Below, piece after piece: positions 23,358 to 35,018 of a DNA stretch of 64,000 nucleotides. Origin of the DNA: Chalara sp. BL73 (taxonomy: Eukaryota; Ascomycota; Leotiomycetes; Helotiales); NCBI GenBank assembly GCA_918026815.1, contig CAKJVC010000016.1, positions 1 through 64,000 on the forward strand. The letters run 5' to 3'. The position numbers were made by a program, and so were the translations under genes. Positions within the stretch are counted from its first letter, which is position 1. Each line of letters opens with the position of its first letter. The notes under the pieces were generated by a model, which saw nothing but the letters and a program-made list of their open reading frames with translations, was not told the DNA's origin and did no database searches.

Positions 23358-23676
23358 TGGGCATGGCGTGGTTAAGGGGGTGTGTTGCGCTTTGTAATGT
23401 TTATGTAATAGGGGAAGGATTGGAATTTTGGAAAGGGAGATAGGGATAGACCGATCCATCGTACTGTATTATGCGAGGCGTGTAAAGTGATCGGACCATG
23501 TTTCGTTCCTAACTAAGACATACGTAAGGGAACGAGAAAAGAAAATAACTTCACCTTCAACACTATACGCTCGAATTCTCAAGTTGATTCCGATCCAGAA
23601 CGCCGCCCCACTTTATCCCACTAGCCCATTACCTACCGGGTGTTGCCCTTACTTAGAGGTATGTGCCAGCTGAATA
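23358..23676. other. 3' intergenic region of the HET gene
   Basis: Nothing further seen between the TA run and the HET stop codon. Confidence 0.4.
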
Positions 23677-25790
23677 TTAAGTCAGTTTTAAGGCGATTTC
23701 GGGTGTAGTTTGAAATATTCCTGTATCTTCCCTGATATCCAAGACGCCAATTCGCTCCAAACTATCTGGAATGGCCAGAGACATTCTCAAAACACAAGTG
23801 CACAGATACGTGACTTGTTCATTAGTAACATAGTCGCTCTCGGCCGTAGATCCGATAATTACGCAATAGACCGTCGTGCCATACTCCACCGGAGGATATT
23901 CTGCTGTGCTTCCTGTAACATCGAGCTTCATTCCTATGGTAGTAATTAAAACTGCGTCGTCGACATCCTGTTCAAATACAAGTATCAGGACATTTTCCCC
24001 ATCGACAGGTTCACAGAGAGCACAAGATATAGCCGTCAAAACAGCACCTTGGATCCAGATTGCTTTATTGGGCGTTCCAAAGTTTGAATCCATTACTACT
24101 ACTGGCATATCTGTATTAACATACGCGAAACGTCGATCTATCTCGAATATCTCATCATGGCTGGCAGGGAAAATGATGCCCGACCCCTCAGCCTCTAGTA
24201 CCATAGATGCCCATGACCAACTTGGCGCGGATGACCGCTTATGACGACGCACAGTCCCTAAGGTGCTTTCATACCTGGTCACATCCCATAAAAGGCCTCT
24301 AGCAATGTCGTTTTCCCACAAGCCGGCTAGATATCCGCATTTCAAGGAGGCCTGGAAGACAGTAGCAACCCCAATGAGCGCTGGCAACCTGTCAGACTCC
24401 CGAGTGAGGCGCAGCCTCGAGAACTCTTCGACAACCTCACACCAATTGTCTAACGTCAGCCGACCGTCGAGGGAATTCAGATCAAGATCGAAAGAGTTTC
24501 GTCTCGACTTTGTAACGAACTTATCGAGCCCTGTACATTCGCAACGAAGCTTAGATTTGCATTCCATCACCATTTCCGAAGGATGGAAGTGGATGGTTCG
24601 CGGTGCAAGATGTCGCTCTTGGAATACCCACGCCCTCGAGAGTAATGGGACAACCTTTGTGTCGGGGAGATCAGTGTCGTACGTGCTGCGAGTGCTATAG
24701 CGGTGATGAATTGATTCGAAAGAAGGACGGACAAAAACAGTGGGCCCAGTGTGATCTGTAGTGATGTCGGGGTTGATGGGAAACGAGCCAATTTCAAACG
24801 TCCTTGAAACGTGCTTCAAACTCCTTGGAGAAAGACAACCTCCACGACTATCAGAAGCTCCTGTGGCAGCGATATTAACGTAGCTATTTGAATAAATTGT
24901 GGCCATGCGGGCCGATTCAATCTTCCAATCCTGGTCATCGTCTTGAATTATGCATAGAGAGTCAATCCAGATGAACCGGATATTGAGGGCTCGAACAATT
25001 GTTATGGCATCCTGAAAGGTCCTGGGCAGGCTCTCCCAGTCTATGCCTCTTATCCTTTGCATGAGAGTCTCCTTGGTCGTCTGTATAACATTCACCGTTC
25101 CCCAACAATGGCTTAGCGTTGCATAAAATGGGGGGCGCAAACAGGTGATGTCGTTCATTTGAGTTTGGATCAAGCGAACTGACGTATGCTGCTGCGGATC
25201 GACGTCGAGCATGCGGGAAGGGAGATCTACCAGCTGAGGTCTTTCAACAGCACAAGCTTTGTGGTGATTCTGACAGTTTGTGATCCAGTCAAGAATAATT
25301 GATGAGCATCGTGCTACAGATGGCACTGAAGGCACATCGTTAGCGGCACCAAACGGCGCCCACTGTGGGCCGCTATCTTGGATTTTACTTCCTAATCAAA
25401 GAAATCAGCTTGCATTTCATCAAAGCAGCGTACCGGCGCAAAGGTATATAATCCAGATTGCAAACCTGTCAGAGTGTAGTACTGAATTCGCACAGGTTCA
25501 TTCTTCTGAGGATCAATGACTTCGACTTCTAAAGGACTGTCTGCCTGCAAAATGAAACGACCTCGATGCGGTTGCCATTCCTCGAAAATGAACGATTTGC
25601 GACTCATGAGCTGCAGACCACTGAGAACCACGAAGCATGTGGCGCATCCGGATTCGGCCGACCGCTTAAGTTGCTGTGATTCGAATTCCAATGAATATTC
25701 CAACGTTAGATCGTCTCGAACATCAACATGCCAGCGGTTGCCATCGTCAAAAAGCCGGTCGAAGTTTAGGCAAATAAGGCACAGCTGCAT
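23677..25790 (-). CDS. HET-domain (heterokaryon incompatibility) protein
   Basis: 680-residue protein of the fungal HET family, implicated in non-self recognition and programmed cell death after hyphal fusion. ATG at 25790 (MQLCLICLNFDRL) opens a Cys-containing N-terminal region. One intron, 25363-25433 (GTACGC...CCCACAG), joins YTFAP to WAPFGAANDVPS in frame. The HET signature follows: FYATLSHCWG, then IRFIWIDSLCIIQDDDQDW, then MATIYSNSYVNIAATGASDS followed by RGGCL. The typical RAWVFQERHLAPRTIHF block and the late SAPSWSWASM block are also present. The length is usual for the family, and no NACHT or repeat domain is attached. Members are highly expanded and variable between strains. No partner gene could be recognised nearby, though a large kinase/pseudokinase gene lies 1.7 kb away. 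Confidence 0.93.
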
Positions 25791-26481
25791 CGTAGTGCCT
25801 GATATGATTTGCTTTTTTTGTCTAGCGCAGGATATATATCGCGACCCCCTCACCTACAGCATATACACGCCAGAACCGCAAGCGATGTGATAATTTCAAG
25901 ACAAGAAGATCGGAAAGAACTGTCTTCCCACGAGCATGAACGATGAAAAGAAAGAGCGAGTGCTCATATTGGATTTACTGGCAGTAGTTACTTTAAAGAA
26001 CTTAAACTGCCTTGACATTTCCTTGGGCAGTATCCTCAGCCTTGGGCTGCGTTGCATTTATTGAGGTGTGTTACACAGAGGAGGGGAGAAATATAAGGCT
26101 CTGACTAAGTAGGAGAGCACATCACAATCTTTATAATTCGCAGCGCTGGAAACCCTTTTTATCCTTTGAAAGAAGGAGAATTTTGCGTCTCCCTTCAGGC
26201 AGTGTTTCAGCGAGAGCTCCTCAACGAGAAGGCGTCATATGTGAACACTGTCGCTCACAGCCAACTAGGGCTGCTTTGTGGAAGAGGGACAAAGTTGTGG
26301 ATTGTGAAACCTATCTTTGCGGTATCCCTCAGCCAAAGAAAGTTTGTACTTTGGTTGATTAACTTTTCTATTAACAACGAATATCGGTGAGACGCGTATT
26401 TGATTTGCTTGTGGTGCTCTACTCTTTTCTTCTCCTATTTGCTACCACTCAGCTTCATCATCTGTTAAGTGTCATGCTAAT
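25791..26481. promoter_or_regulatory. Upstream region of the HET gene
   Basis: About 690 bases, AT-rich, with a TATA-like GATATATATCG near 25828. No coding sequence that I would support. Confidence 0.35.
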
Positions 26482-26649
26482 CTACCTTGAAGTTCTTTTC
26501 CTCCTACATCTATTGCAAATGTCGTGTGATCTTTGTTGCATATGCTCTGAATTATGGCAAGTGCTTTTAGCAGCGTCGCCGAGCTCGCAGAACTTCACTC
26601 CTGGAGTTATGTGGCCACATGACCAAATGTACTGATAAGTTGAGCACAT
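26482..26649 (-). CDS. Possible small Cys-rich protein
   Basis: 55-codon frame on the minus strand starting at ATG 26649: MCSTYQYIWSCGHITPGVKF, then a CEL...C spacing, ending in DICNRCRRKRTSR. Five Cys and two His, arranged as WSCGH...VKFC...C...C..C, recall small fungal zinc-ribbon-like hypothetical proteins. The frame stays open upstream of the ATG without another start. There is no signal peptide. It could be a real small gene, an exon of a larger one, or chance. Confidence 0.35.
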   Translation of the reverse strand: MCSTYQYIWSCGHITPGVKFCELGDAAKSTCHNSEHMQQRSHDICNRCRRKRTSR

Positions 26650-27532
26650 CGCCTTGCTATTCCCAAGGTGTACAAAGTGTGTCTCTCGTATCGAACGGCT
26701 ATTAGTGCTGCTGCATACCAAACTTCTTGAGAATATGAGATCTAGGAGGCTAGGTGCGCCGCTTTGGTGCGCATAAATTGGCAGGATAGACTTGCGAGAC
26801 TCTCTTGATTATGGCCAAAGATAAAGACTTGAAACAGCAATAATTGGATCTCATCTAGCTGCTAATTTTTGTCGTAGAATTGCGGTTATTCGACCAGGTG
26901 TTGGTACGTGATGTATCGCCTCCTCACCTAGGGAAGTGCACGTACCCTTCGGGTTCCTGTTGATATCGTGCCATCATGAAATTATTTGGACCCACTTGAG
27001 TCCATAACAGATTAGGATTAGGATTAGGAATAGGAGAGTAAGAGATGAAAGGAAACGTATGATAAAGAGGAGAAGTTTTGATTTAAGTGTGTCAATTTTC
27101 GTAGGAACCAAGTGGCTATGGCAAGATGTATCGAACTGAAAATCTAAGTTAAAAGTCTGCATAGGCGTCGAAGATTATTTTATTGCAGTTGTTTATTGAA
27201 TTATTGAAGCGGCATTTTGAGGAATGAATTGGAAGTCCGGATCAAAAAAAATTTGCTCCCGAGTCTCATTTGTCTTCTCCTTCTCCTTCTTCTCCTTTTA
27301 CTCCTTATCCTAGTGGGAGGGTGATGTCAGCGCGCCCCGCTGCGGTATAATCCAGGAACATCAACAATTCTTACAATAAAATGCACAACACTCGCTCGCG
27401 CGCACTGAAACACAAGACCAACACCACACGCTCTTCACGGCCAGTGTCCTCCTGTCCCGTCCGATATATTTGAGATTCTGCGGACTCGAAGACTATTGAC
27501 AGCATAAGCGCAGGGCCTCTCATTCGGTCACT
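26650..27532. promoter_or_regulatory. Upstream region of the kinase gene
   Basis: About 880 bases. It contains three tandem GGATTA units near 27011-27030 and a pyrimidine-rich CTTCTCC microsatellite at about 27275-27300, typical of fungal promoters, close before the kinase start. Confidence 0.4.
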
Positions 27533-30500
27533 ATGCCTCCACGAGCCTTGGACCCCTTTATGGGAGTCGAAGGCTCTGGGACCAACGGTCAGCGGTGGGA
27601 TTCGTCGCTAATTGCGCCTCAAGCAGCCTTGCAGCCTCACGAAGTTCTAAGATACAACTCTGCCCTCTCTTGCGAGACATCGGATGAAGAGACATCCCAC
27701 GATGCTGAATGTGGTCAACAACCGTCGGCGGCGAACTCAGCAGACCGCATTGAGGATAATGGTTCATTCGAAGTCCTTCCCCAACCAGAACAATCGAATG
27801 AAGAAACCATGCTAAGTGTACGTCATTCTCTACCACTCCACCCTACGTACATAATTGACATACATATACTGACTGCTTGGTATGTTTCGCAGACTTCTCC
27901 AGCGTATAGCGGAAAGTTGCTTCAATCAAAAGGAGTAGAGCCAGAAGAGAATACTCAAAGAAACGATGGATCGATGTCAGATCACGACTCTATTGATTTG
28001 GGGTCGCAATTGATCAAACACTCGAAGGGATGTGTCTTAGGTCAACGCGAAGTCTACAATAAGCTGTTTCTTCTCGTGAGAGAGGAATTTCAAGATTCTC
28101 AGATGCACTCGGACACTATAGCGTCGTTATTGAGCCACAACATAACAAAATTCTATCAACAGTGGGCGCGACCGCTCAACACACAGTTACATTTACCTGA
28201 CAATAATCAAGTCTGGAAGATAATCATGCCCATACTAAAGAATGATAGCTATGATTCTGATTTCAAAATCAAGGAAGTCGTGGAGAAAGTTGATGAGTTG
28301 TATGGAGGTTCCGGATGGGTTCCGACTCAAGAACCGGCTGCGCACATCAGCTCTGATGATTCAGGATATGCCGACACCGCGGGCAGTACACCTATTTCCA
28401 CGCCCACATCTAAAGCGCGCAAATCAATCGAGAATCACTCACCCTCCACTCCAATACCACAATATAAGCATATGATGACTAGAGGAGAGGAGAGTGAGAC
28501 CATCTCAACCCCACCTCCCAAGCGCCAGAGGACGGGTGCTGACCTTAGTCCATTGCTGGGCGCCCAACCCGAAAGCCAACCTTCTCTGTCTCGAAGCATA
28601 TCGTGCCGTGAACAAGGATGCACACGTTCTACAAACCAGAATAACATGAAGAGGCATTATCAAGATAGACATTGCCCTCCCAAGGTCTGGATCTGTCTGC
28701 ACAAATCTGGTGGTGAGCGTTGTTGTTATTGGAGCTCAAGGAAGAGCAATGTTTCAATCCATTTCATCACGAAGCATGGAATGACAGAGGAAGAAAAAAA
28801 GGAGGCTACGGAAAAGCTTGACGAGAATTCCCTGCAACCCCCTGACTTTGGCCATCGCATATGTCCTTTCTGCCCAGGGGATAACGACGAGTCCTTTGCA
28901 GATAGCGAGAAGTGTTTAGATCATATGATAGATCACTACAAGAACGGATCCTCTAAATATTTGACCTTCCATGACCGGCGACACAAAAAGTACGACGAAA
29001 AGTCTGTCCGCAGCAACATTGACAGTATAGTTCGAAAGAAATTCGGGAGGAAAGAGCCAAAGCCTACCGGCGCGCCGCCTCCCAATAACCGAGACGACGA
29101 CAGTGATGACGATAGTGACCAAGGCGGGCCGCCTCATGGAAGGAGCCCAAATGCCCATGAAAGACACACCAGCAACCCAGGTGGCAACAGTCATGACAAC
29201 CAGAGAAGGGGAGGTGGTTCCAACTTAGGTATAAGAGAAGGTGATGCGGCACCTGAACCATCTGGTGGATGCCATCGAGGTAGAAGTCAATGCCATGTCA
29301 AGACCGAGCCATCTGATGCGATTGTCCCTTCCATTTCGCCCAGTAAGTTAAGATCAAGCTGGCGAGCATACGAAACAGTCTCTAGCTTCCTGATCGTAGA
29401 TGCCTCAGATCGTGGCGATCGAGGGTCCTGCTTGACATATGTTGGTGAACTCGGTCGAGGAGGTTTTGGAGTCGTGGATGAGGTTCGCTGCGAAAGTACC
29501 AATCAGACATATGCTCGAAAGGTTGTGTTATCTCCACGCTCGCCTTCCTCAGTAACCTCTTCAGAAGCCAGGATCCTGAAAAGATTGCATCATTCCCACA
29601 TAATCAAGCTTGTAGACACATGGAAATCTCAACTCGGTCTCTGGCTTCTCATGTCTCCGGTAGCTAAAAGTGACCTCGCTGTCTATCTTCATCGGGCAGG
29701 CTCTGAGCCACGCACCTCTTCCTCGCCCAACAAATCTGTAAAGCAATCGCTTCGTAACTGGGTCGGCTGTCTATCATCAGCCCTTGCATACCTACACGAA
29801 AATGGCGTTATTCACGGGGATATAAAGCCAAAAAACATCCTTATCTCATCAGATCAAATTGTATATGTCGCAGATTTTGGGACGGCGAAATACGTAGAAG
29901 AAATTCCAAAGACAACGCCACACAAGTTTTTAGCCATGACTCCAATGTATTGCGCACCGGAGATATCAAATCATCAAGCGCCCGTCTTTGATTATCCGGC
30001 AGATGTCTTTTCCCTTGGTTGTGTGTGGGCCGAAATGGCCACCGTTTACGCAGGACAATCTGTCCAAGAGTTTGAGAAGTTCCGTCGATTAGATTCGCCT
30101 GATGCTGCCTTTCATGCAACTATCCCAAGGAGTCTCATGTGGATCGACGCTCTCCCGATACCCCGAGGGTTATATGATGGGTGTGCTCACGAGTTCTTAA
30201 AAGCCGTCAAGAGCATGTTGAGTTTCGATCCTCGGAAGAGGCCAACGATGAAGGATCTCATCACACGTTTCCGATGTTCTTGCTCTACTTGGCCATCATC
30301 TAGCTCTCAGGCTCCAATAGCAATCCGCAACCCGCGCTACGGACCTGCAAATGAGACGCTGCTCTCCACTTCTTTACAACCTCTCTATGCCTTTCCAAGT
30401 TGGTTAGGGAGCCATAGCGAAGCGGTTCCGTCTCGCTGCCCTAGCAGCAAGCACATGGCCGACGGAAAAAAGCTTGAGGGTCCTTGGAAGTTCAATAGAA

Positions 30501-32056
30501 TAGGTAGAACCGAAGACTGCCAGCCATTGCCAAATTTTCGTGAGAACGCTACGTTTCTCGAAAAGCGCCTGGAGCTAGGTTTGCTGTGGATCAAATCTGA
30601 TACCGGCTTTAGTGATAGCCCTTTAATGGTACCTATAATTTGTTACCTATCTATGGCAGTGCTAACTTGTTATAGGGTAAGCCTAAGCCTCCCGAGACAT
30701 TTGTCTGTCTCAAAATTGGAGAAGGTGACGAAAGGCTATTCGGGAGTGAAACAGCAGTAATAAAGAGTTGTACAGCAAGAACATGGACTCGGGCCATAGG
30801 CTCGCACAAAGACTTCCAGCAGGATAGAATTCAAAACCTTTACTCGTTGGAAGACTACTTTCGAAACATCCCACCACCTTCTACCACGCAAAACATCTCT
30901 CAACTTTGGAGGAACGTTCTAGGACTTGCCGTCGCTTTGAAATTTTTGCACAAAGACTTACACAAGAAACCGCCAAAGTATGGATCAAAAGCTACCAAAT
31001 TTATTCAAGACTGACTGCCTCAACTAGATTTCGATCTGACTTATCCCTCAAGCCCGCAAATATCCTCATATCTGAGACAAAGGGAGACTCTCCCTACTCG
31101 TGGCGCTTCGGGATCTCTAATTTTGGAGTTTCCCAGCTGGACGCCATGAAAGCAGAAGTGGAAATCGGCGAGATTTCTACAGAGATAACGCATGGTCAGT
31201 TTGCATTCTCTTCAAGAAGGACTGCTTAGCTTATCAATCATACAAAGACTATGGAGATGATTATCCAACCGAGTGTAATCCTCACAGATGCAGCCAATCG
31301 GCTGAAAGCACAACTCTCGCAGCATCCCTTGGTTGCATTTACTTAAAGTTCGCGACTTGGATCGTTGATCCGAAAGTAAAACCTGACGGTCGCGGTCGAT
31401 CGTGCACGCCTGCCTCGAATCTATTTTCCAGTATTCAGGATACTCGCAAGCCTCGGGCCGACGAAGAACTGATGCCAAGTCATACTCGTAGCCCATGGAA
31501 ATTAAAGGAGTGCCTCAGCAACCTTGGGGAGTTTTCAGATCCCATCACCAAAGCTGTTTCCAATGACCTGATTTCGAAGTTGTTGGGTGTGACAAGCGAT
31601 AAAATGAGTCTAGAACGGCTATTGCAAAAAGCCGATTTGATGAGGCAAGACTGGTCGCAGAATTTTGTTGGGATTTCCCAAAAGCGGAGCAATTTGAGCA
31701 TAAGTAAAAAGATACCACTGGTCTGGTCGACACCTACACGTCAACAACATTCGAGCACTGCGACTACTGACACCGAATCTTCTAACAAGCGCTCGAATGA
31801 GCAAGGTGGTCTGAAATATGCGATGGGCCGCGAAACAGGCATTGATGTAGGTTCAAATAGCACACCCCGAACAACTTTCATCGACCAAGGAATGAAGCAC
31901 TACCTTCGAGACAGACCCGGGCTCGAAAGTTGGCTCCGAGATGAAAGGGACTTTAAGTCGTTTTCGGTTATCGAGTATGACCCTTTCCAGACAGCCAGGA
32001 GAGAGCTGCATGAGCAGCTGGTCATGAACGCGGTGAACGGCTTTTCAGTAGGTTGA
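27533..32056 (+). CDS. Zinc-finger protein kinase with C-terminal pseudokinase-like region
   Basis: Predicted 1438-residue protein. Introns are 27818-27892 (75 nt, in frame, so easily missed), 30629-30675, 30978-31027 and 31195-31229; an alternative acceptor at 31248 keeps the same frame. Domains in order: a disordered N-terminus; C2H2-type fingers at about residues 333-450 (CREQGCTRSTNQNNMKRHYQ; ICPFCPGDNDESFADSEKCL); a Ser/Thr kinase at about 600-900 with the Gly loop LGRGGFGVV, Lys in YARKVV, catalytic loop IHGDIKPKNIL, DFGTAK and the CAPE motif. The HGD in place of HRD marks a non-RD kinase. From about residue 1008 a second kinase-like segment appears (TFVCLKIGEGDE; VALKFLHKDLH; SLKPANILI; FGISNFGVS). 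It lacks the catalytic HxD Asp and has NFG for DFG, so it is probably inactive. The substrate is unknown. Nuclear or signalling roles are inference. Confidence 0.85.
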
Positions 32057-33594
32057 ATACTAATTAAATGTTGAGTATGTCAAAGCACCCATAATCATGT
32101 CTCGCCTTGTGAGACCCCATCTCTCAATGTCCAATAGGACCTATATAACACGCCAGTGCGATATCTTCAAAATTTATCCAATTACCGAATCGAGTTCCAA
32201 AAACAAAATCTACTTCCCGCCACTTTGTTGAATTTTAATAACAAGACTTACCATTATCTAGTAAGCCTTAGTATAGTCTAGTAAGCCTTGCGATAATCCA
32301 GCTCCAAGCATACACTGTAATCAATATTCGTAATGTAAAAAGTTGGCAAGGTCTCAAATGTAGCTAGTCATGTACTGACATTAAGTAGCCGGTACGGTGT
32401 AACCAGCCTTCTAAAAGACAAAAAACCTGTAACGAGTCCCCATAACTAATATTCAGCTTGTATAATTCCCAGATGTAGCCAGTTATGTACTAGCATTAAG
32501 CAGCCTGCGCGGTGTAATAAACGCTCCGAAAAGCGAAATACCTCATCTCACTCTGCATGACCTCTGACAAACGGCAAAAATCACATGCTTCTTGCCGAAG
32601 TACTATTGCGCCTTATATATCGTTCAACAACTCCCGAACCCACCAGTAAATGTCAGGCAGTTACAACGGTTTGATCAGCGTTTAAAACGTGGAGCGCCTG
32701 GCAAGAAAACTACACATGGAATTGAGCTCTATGAAATTCCGAGAGAGCTCAAGGCCGTAGTAGCATGTCACTTTCGGGAAAGTAGCCAATTATCGACGAA
32801 TGTGGGAAAGCTGCTTATTTGAGTATATGGCGGGATAAGCCTGTGCTTTGCGTTTTTGTTAGTGTAGTTTAATTGTCAAACGTATTAAAGTGATAGTACA
32901 AACAAACCAGAAACCACCAAGCAATTACTAAGGTCTAAATCACAAAACTGAATAATAGAATTCTACAAAATTTAACTGCCAGTAGTAAAAGCGACTCAGG
33001 ATAAACTGAAAACAAACTCCGCTCCCGCAATATTCGACAAGCCAAACAGCGACAAAGTGTCAGTTCGGTGTGTTAAAGCAAAGAAGTATACAAAGATAAC
33101 AAGCTTCAAGAATGTTCAAACACAAATAATGATAATAATAATAATAATAGAAAGTGTTGCTTTTAAGCTTTTCCGAGCTCCGGTCACTAAACCAACCTTC
33201 AAGTAGTTAATATGAAACTAGCAGCGAACAGCCAAGGTTTTAAGCATCGATAAACTTCGAAAATAATAATGTATAACTTGCCAAAAAAAGACACATTCCG
33301 AAAATTTTCCATAGAAGCAATAGTCAACTATTATGTTTTGTGCCTTTGAAACGGCCACAAATTGCGAGTCAAAAAAAAAAAAGCAAAAAGTCCGGTCCAA
33401 AAATCAAGAAATAAACATCATAAGTATCAAAAAAGAGGTATAAAGAAATAGAGAATCGAAAAAAAAAGGGGATAAAGAAATGTGTATCAAGAAAATAAAA
33501 TAATGTTGACTATCGCTTGGTGGATACGTACGAGATTTGTTCAGGGACAATACAGTATAATATTAAGATTGAATAAAACATCAAATACGTAGCC
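32057..33594. other. AT-rich gene-poor stretch with degenerate repeats
   Basis: No supportable gene; a 76-codon frame at 32592-32822 has no recognised relatives. It holds a 20-bp tandem duplication at about 32257-32296, an imperfect 80-bp direct repeat (separate entry), a (AAT)n run near 33125-33150 and several poly-A tracts at 33370-33470. The base composition contrasts with the genes on both sides. Confidence 0.5.
32356..32550. repeat. Imperfect direct repeat with transition-type differences
   Basis: Two copies of about 80 bases (32356-32435 and 32471-32550) offset by 115 bases, both containing ATGTAGC-AGT-ATGTACT and ATTAAG-AGCC. Most differences are C/T or G/A, which is compatible with RIP-like decay of a duplicated sequence. 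Confidence 0.6.
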
Positions 33595-33666
33595 GGGCTT
33601 GTGGTTTAGTGGTATAATACTCCCTTAGCATGGGAGTGGTCCGGGGTTCGATTCCCCGCGAGTCCA
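33595..33666 (+). tRNA. tRNA-Ala (AGC)
   Basis: 72-nt cloverleaf. The acceptor stem GGGCTTG/CGAGTCC includes the G3-U70 wobble pair that identifies alanine tRNA. The D arm is TGGTTTAGTGGTATAATAC. The anticodon stem-loop CTCCC-TTAGCAT-GGGAG has anticodon AGC. The T arm CGGGG-TTCGATT-CCCCG is standard, and the discriminator is A. There is no intron. The A and B boxes (GTGGTTTAGTGG; GGGTTCGATTC) form the internal promoter. Confidence 0.95.
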
Positions 33667-33943
33667 GAAAGATCGTTCAAATCGGTCATTATACCTTGCC
33701 TTTTATCTTTTTTGTTGATGTTGATGGAAGATTTGAGGGCTGGATTGTTGAGTGTTTTTGCTTTTGCGGTTATGCTTGGGGGCGAAACACTTGGCGTATC
33801 TCGGAAAATGAGCATTGTGGATCCAGAGTGGATAGCGAGATGGCTTATGCGGCTGTAGCTAAAGTGGAAAACTCAGGTACAAAGCGGATATATTTTTACA
33901 TCGTAGCTATTTCATATACAATTACAATTGGAGGATATCCTCA

Positions 33944-35018
33944 TTAGAGCCCGACAAGTTTCAACGAATCCTCCCACAGTTGCTTCTCATTCTCCTTATC
34001 GAAAGCATACTTCGCAAACCCATCCCCTGCTAACGGAATATCACTTTGCGTCAAAGTCGCCTCTTCCGCATCCTCCAAAAACAGCCTCCCCCTTCCTTCA
34101 AACTCCTTCCCCATAGCAGCTACGATAGTGGTCGCAGCACCCTGCTCCGTGCTCTTCATCATCGCCTCGACGCCAGGCGTGCTCTTCCACCCTTGCATTT
34201 GCTCCTCGGAGACGAATTTCTGCAAACCCGTCCAGATTCCACCAGGATGCAAACTCAACCCATGAAGACCCTGCGAGCCATACCGGTTCTCGATCTCGTT
34301 CGCCATATAGATATTTGCCGTCTTCGCTTGACCGTAGCCTAACCAAGGCGCATACTCAGTCTTCTCATAGCCATAATCTCCGAAATTGACGCCGCATACA
34401 CGATGCGCGGACGATGAGACGTTCACTACCCGGGAGTGGAAGTCTGGCGTCGAGGACGCCAGCAGGGTGTCCTTAAGGAGGTTGAAGAAAAGGAAATGCG
34501 CTAGATGGTTGATGCCAAACTGTGTCTCGAAACCGTCGGCTGTCTTGCCTTTGGGGGTGGCCATCACACCTGCGTTGTTGACGAGGACGTTGAGGGTGGA
34601 ACTTTTGCTGAGGAATGTCTTGGCTGCTTGCCTAACCGAGGCGAGGGAGTTGTTATCCATCTCTAGGAGCTCGACGCGGCCGGGCTCAAGGAAGGAAGCA
34701 CAGGCTTCTTCACCCTTTTTTAGGTCGCGAACCGTGAGGAATACCTTACCGCCTGTTGCGGCGAGGGCCCGGCCTGTTTCGACACCGATTCCTGCTGAGC
34801 CGCCTGTTACGATGAAGACCTTGATTTAAATTAGTACATAGTTCATAGTTCATTTACGGATGGCGATCTCTTTGGATTGTTGGTATGTGATGAAAGCGTA
34901 CCTTGTCGGTCAGCTTGCCTTCGAGTCCATTGTCTTTGATGATTTGAAGAGCAGTAGGACGAGCGTCACCAGGACCTTTCAAATTTTCTGTCTTATGAGA
35001 TTCGGTATATCTTCCCAT
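33944..35018 (-). CDS. Short-chain dehydrogenase/reductase
   Basis: 330-residue NAD(P)-dependent oxidoreductase of the SDR family, closest in style to retinol-dehydrogenase/WW-oxidoreductase-like fungal SDRs. ATG at 35018 (MGRYTESHKTEN). One 82-nt intron, 34820-34901, joins KLTDK to VFIVTGGSAGIGVETG in frame. The cofactor motif TGGSAGIG, the NVLVNNAGVMATPKG block, the catalytic Ser in VVNVSSSAHR and the YGQAK (YxxxK) pair are present, followed by LHPGGIWTGL. It ends WEDSLKLVGL at 33944. The substrate is not predictable. It is transcribed convergently toward the tRNA gene, whose 3' end lies about 280 bases from the SDR stop. Confidence 0.93.

Noticed and set aside
27011..27030. GGATTA repeats as an internal telomere tract
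   Set aside because: Only three units, and the motif GGATTA is not the fungal TTAGGG telomere repeat.
33606..33815. Minus-strand frame ending GNRTPDHSHAKGVLYH
   Set aside because: It is the antisense translation of the tRNA-Ala gene, a common annotation artefact.
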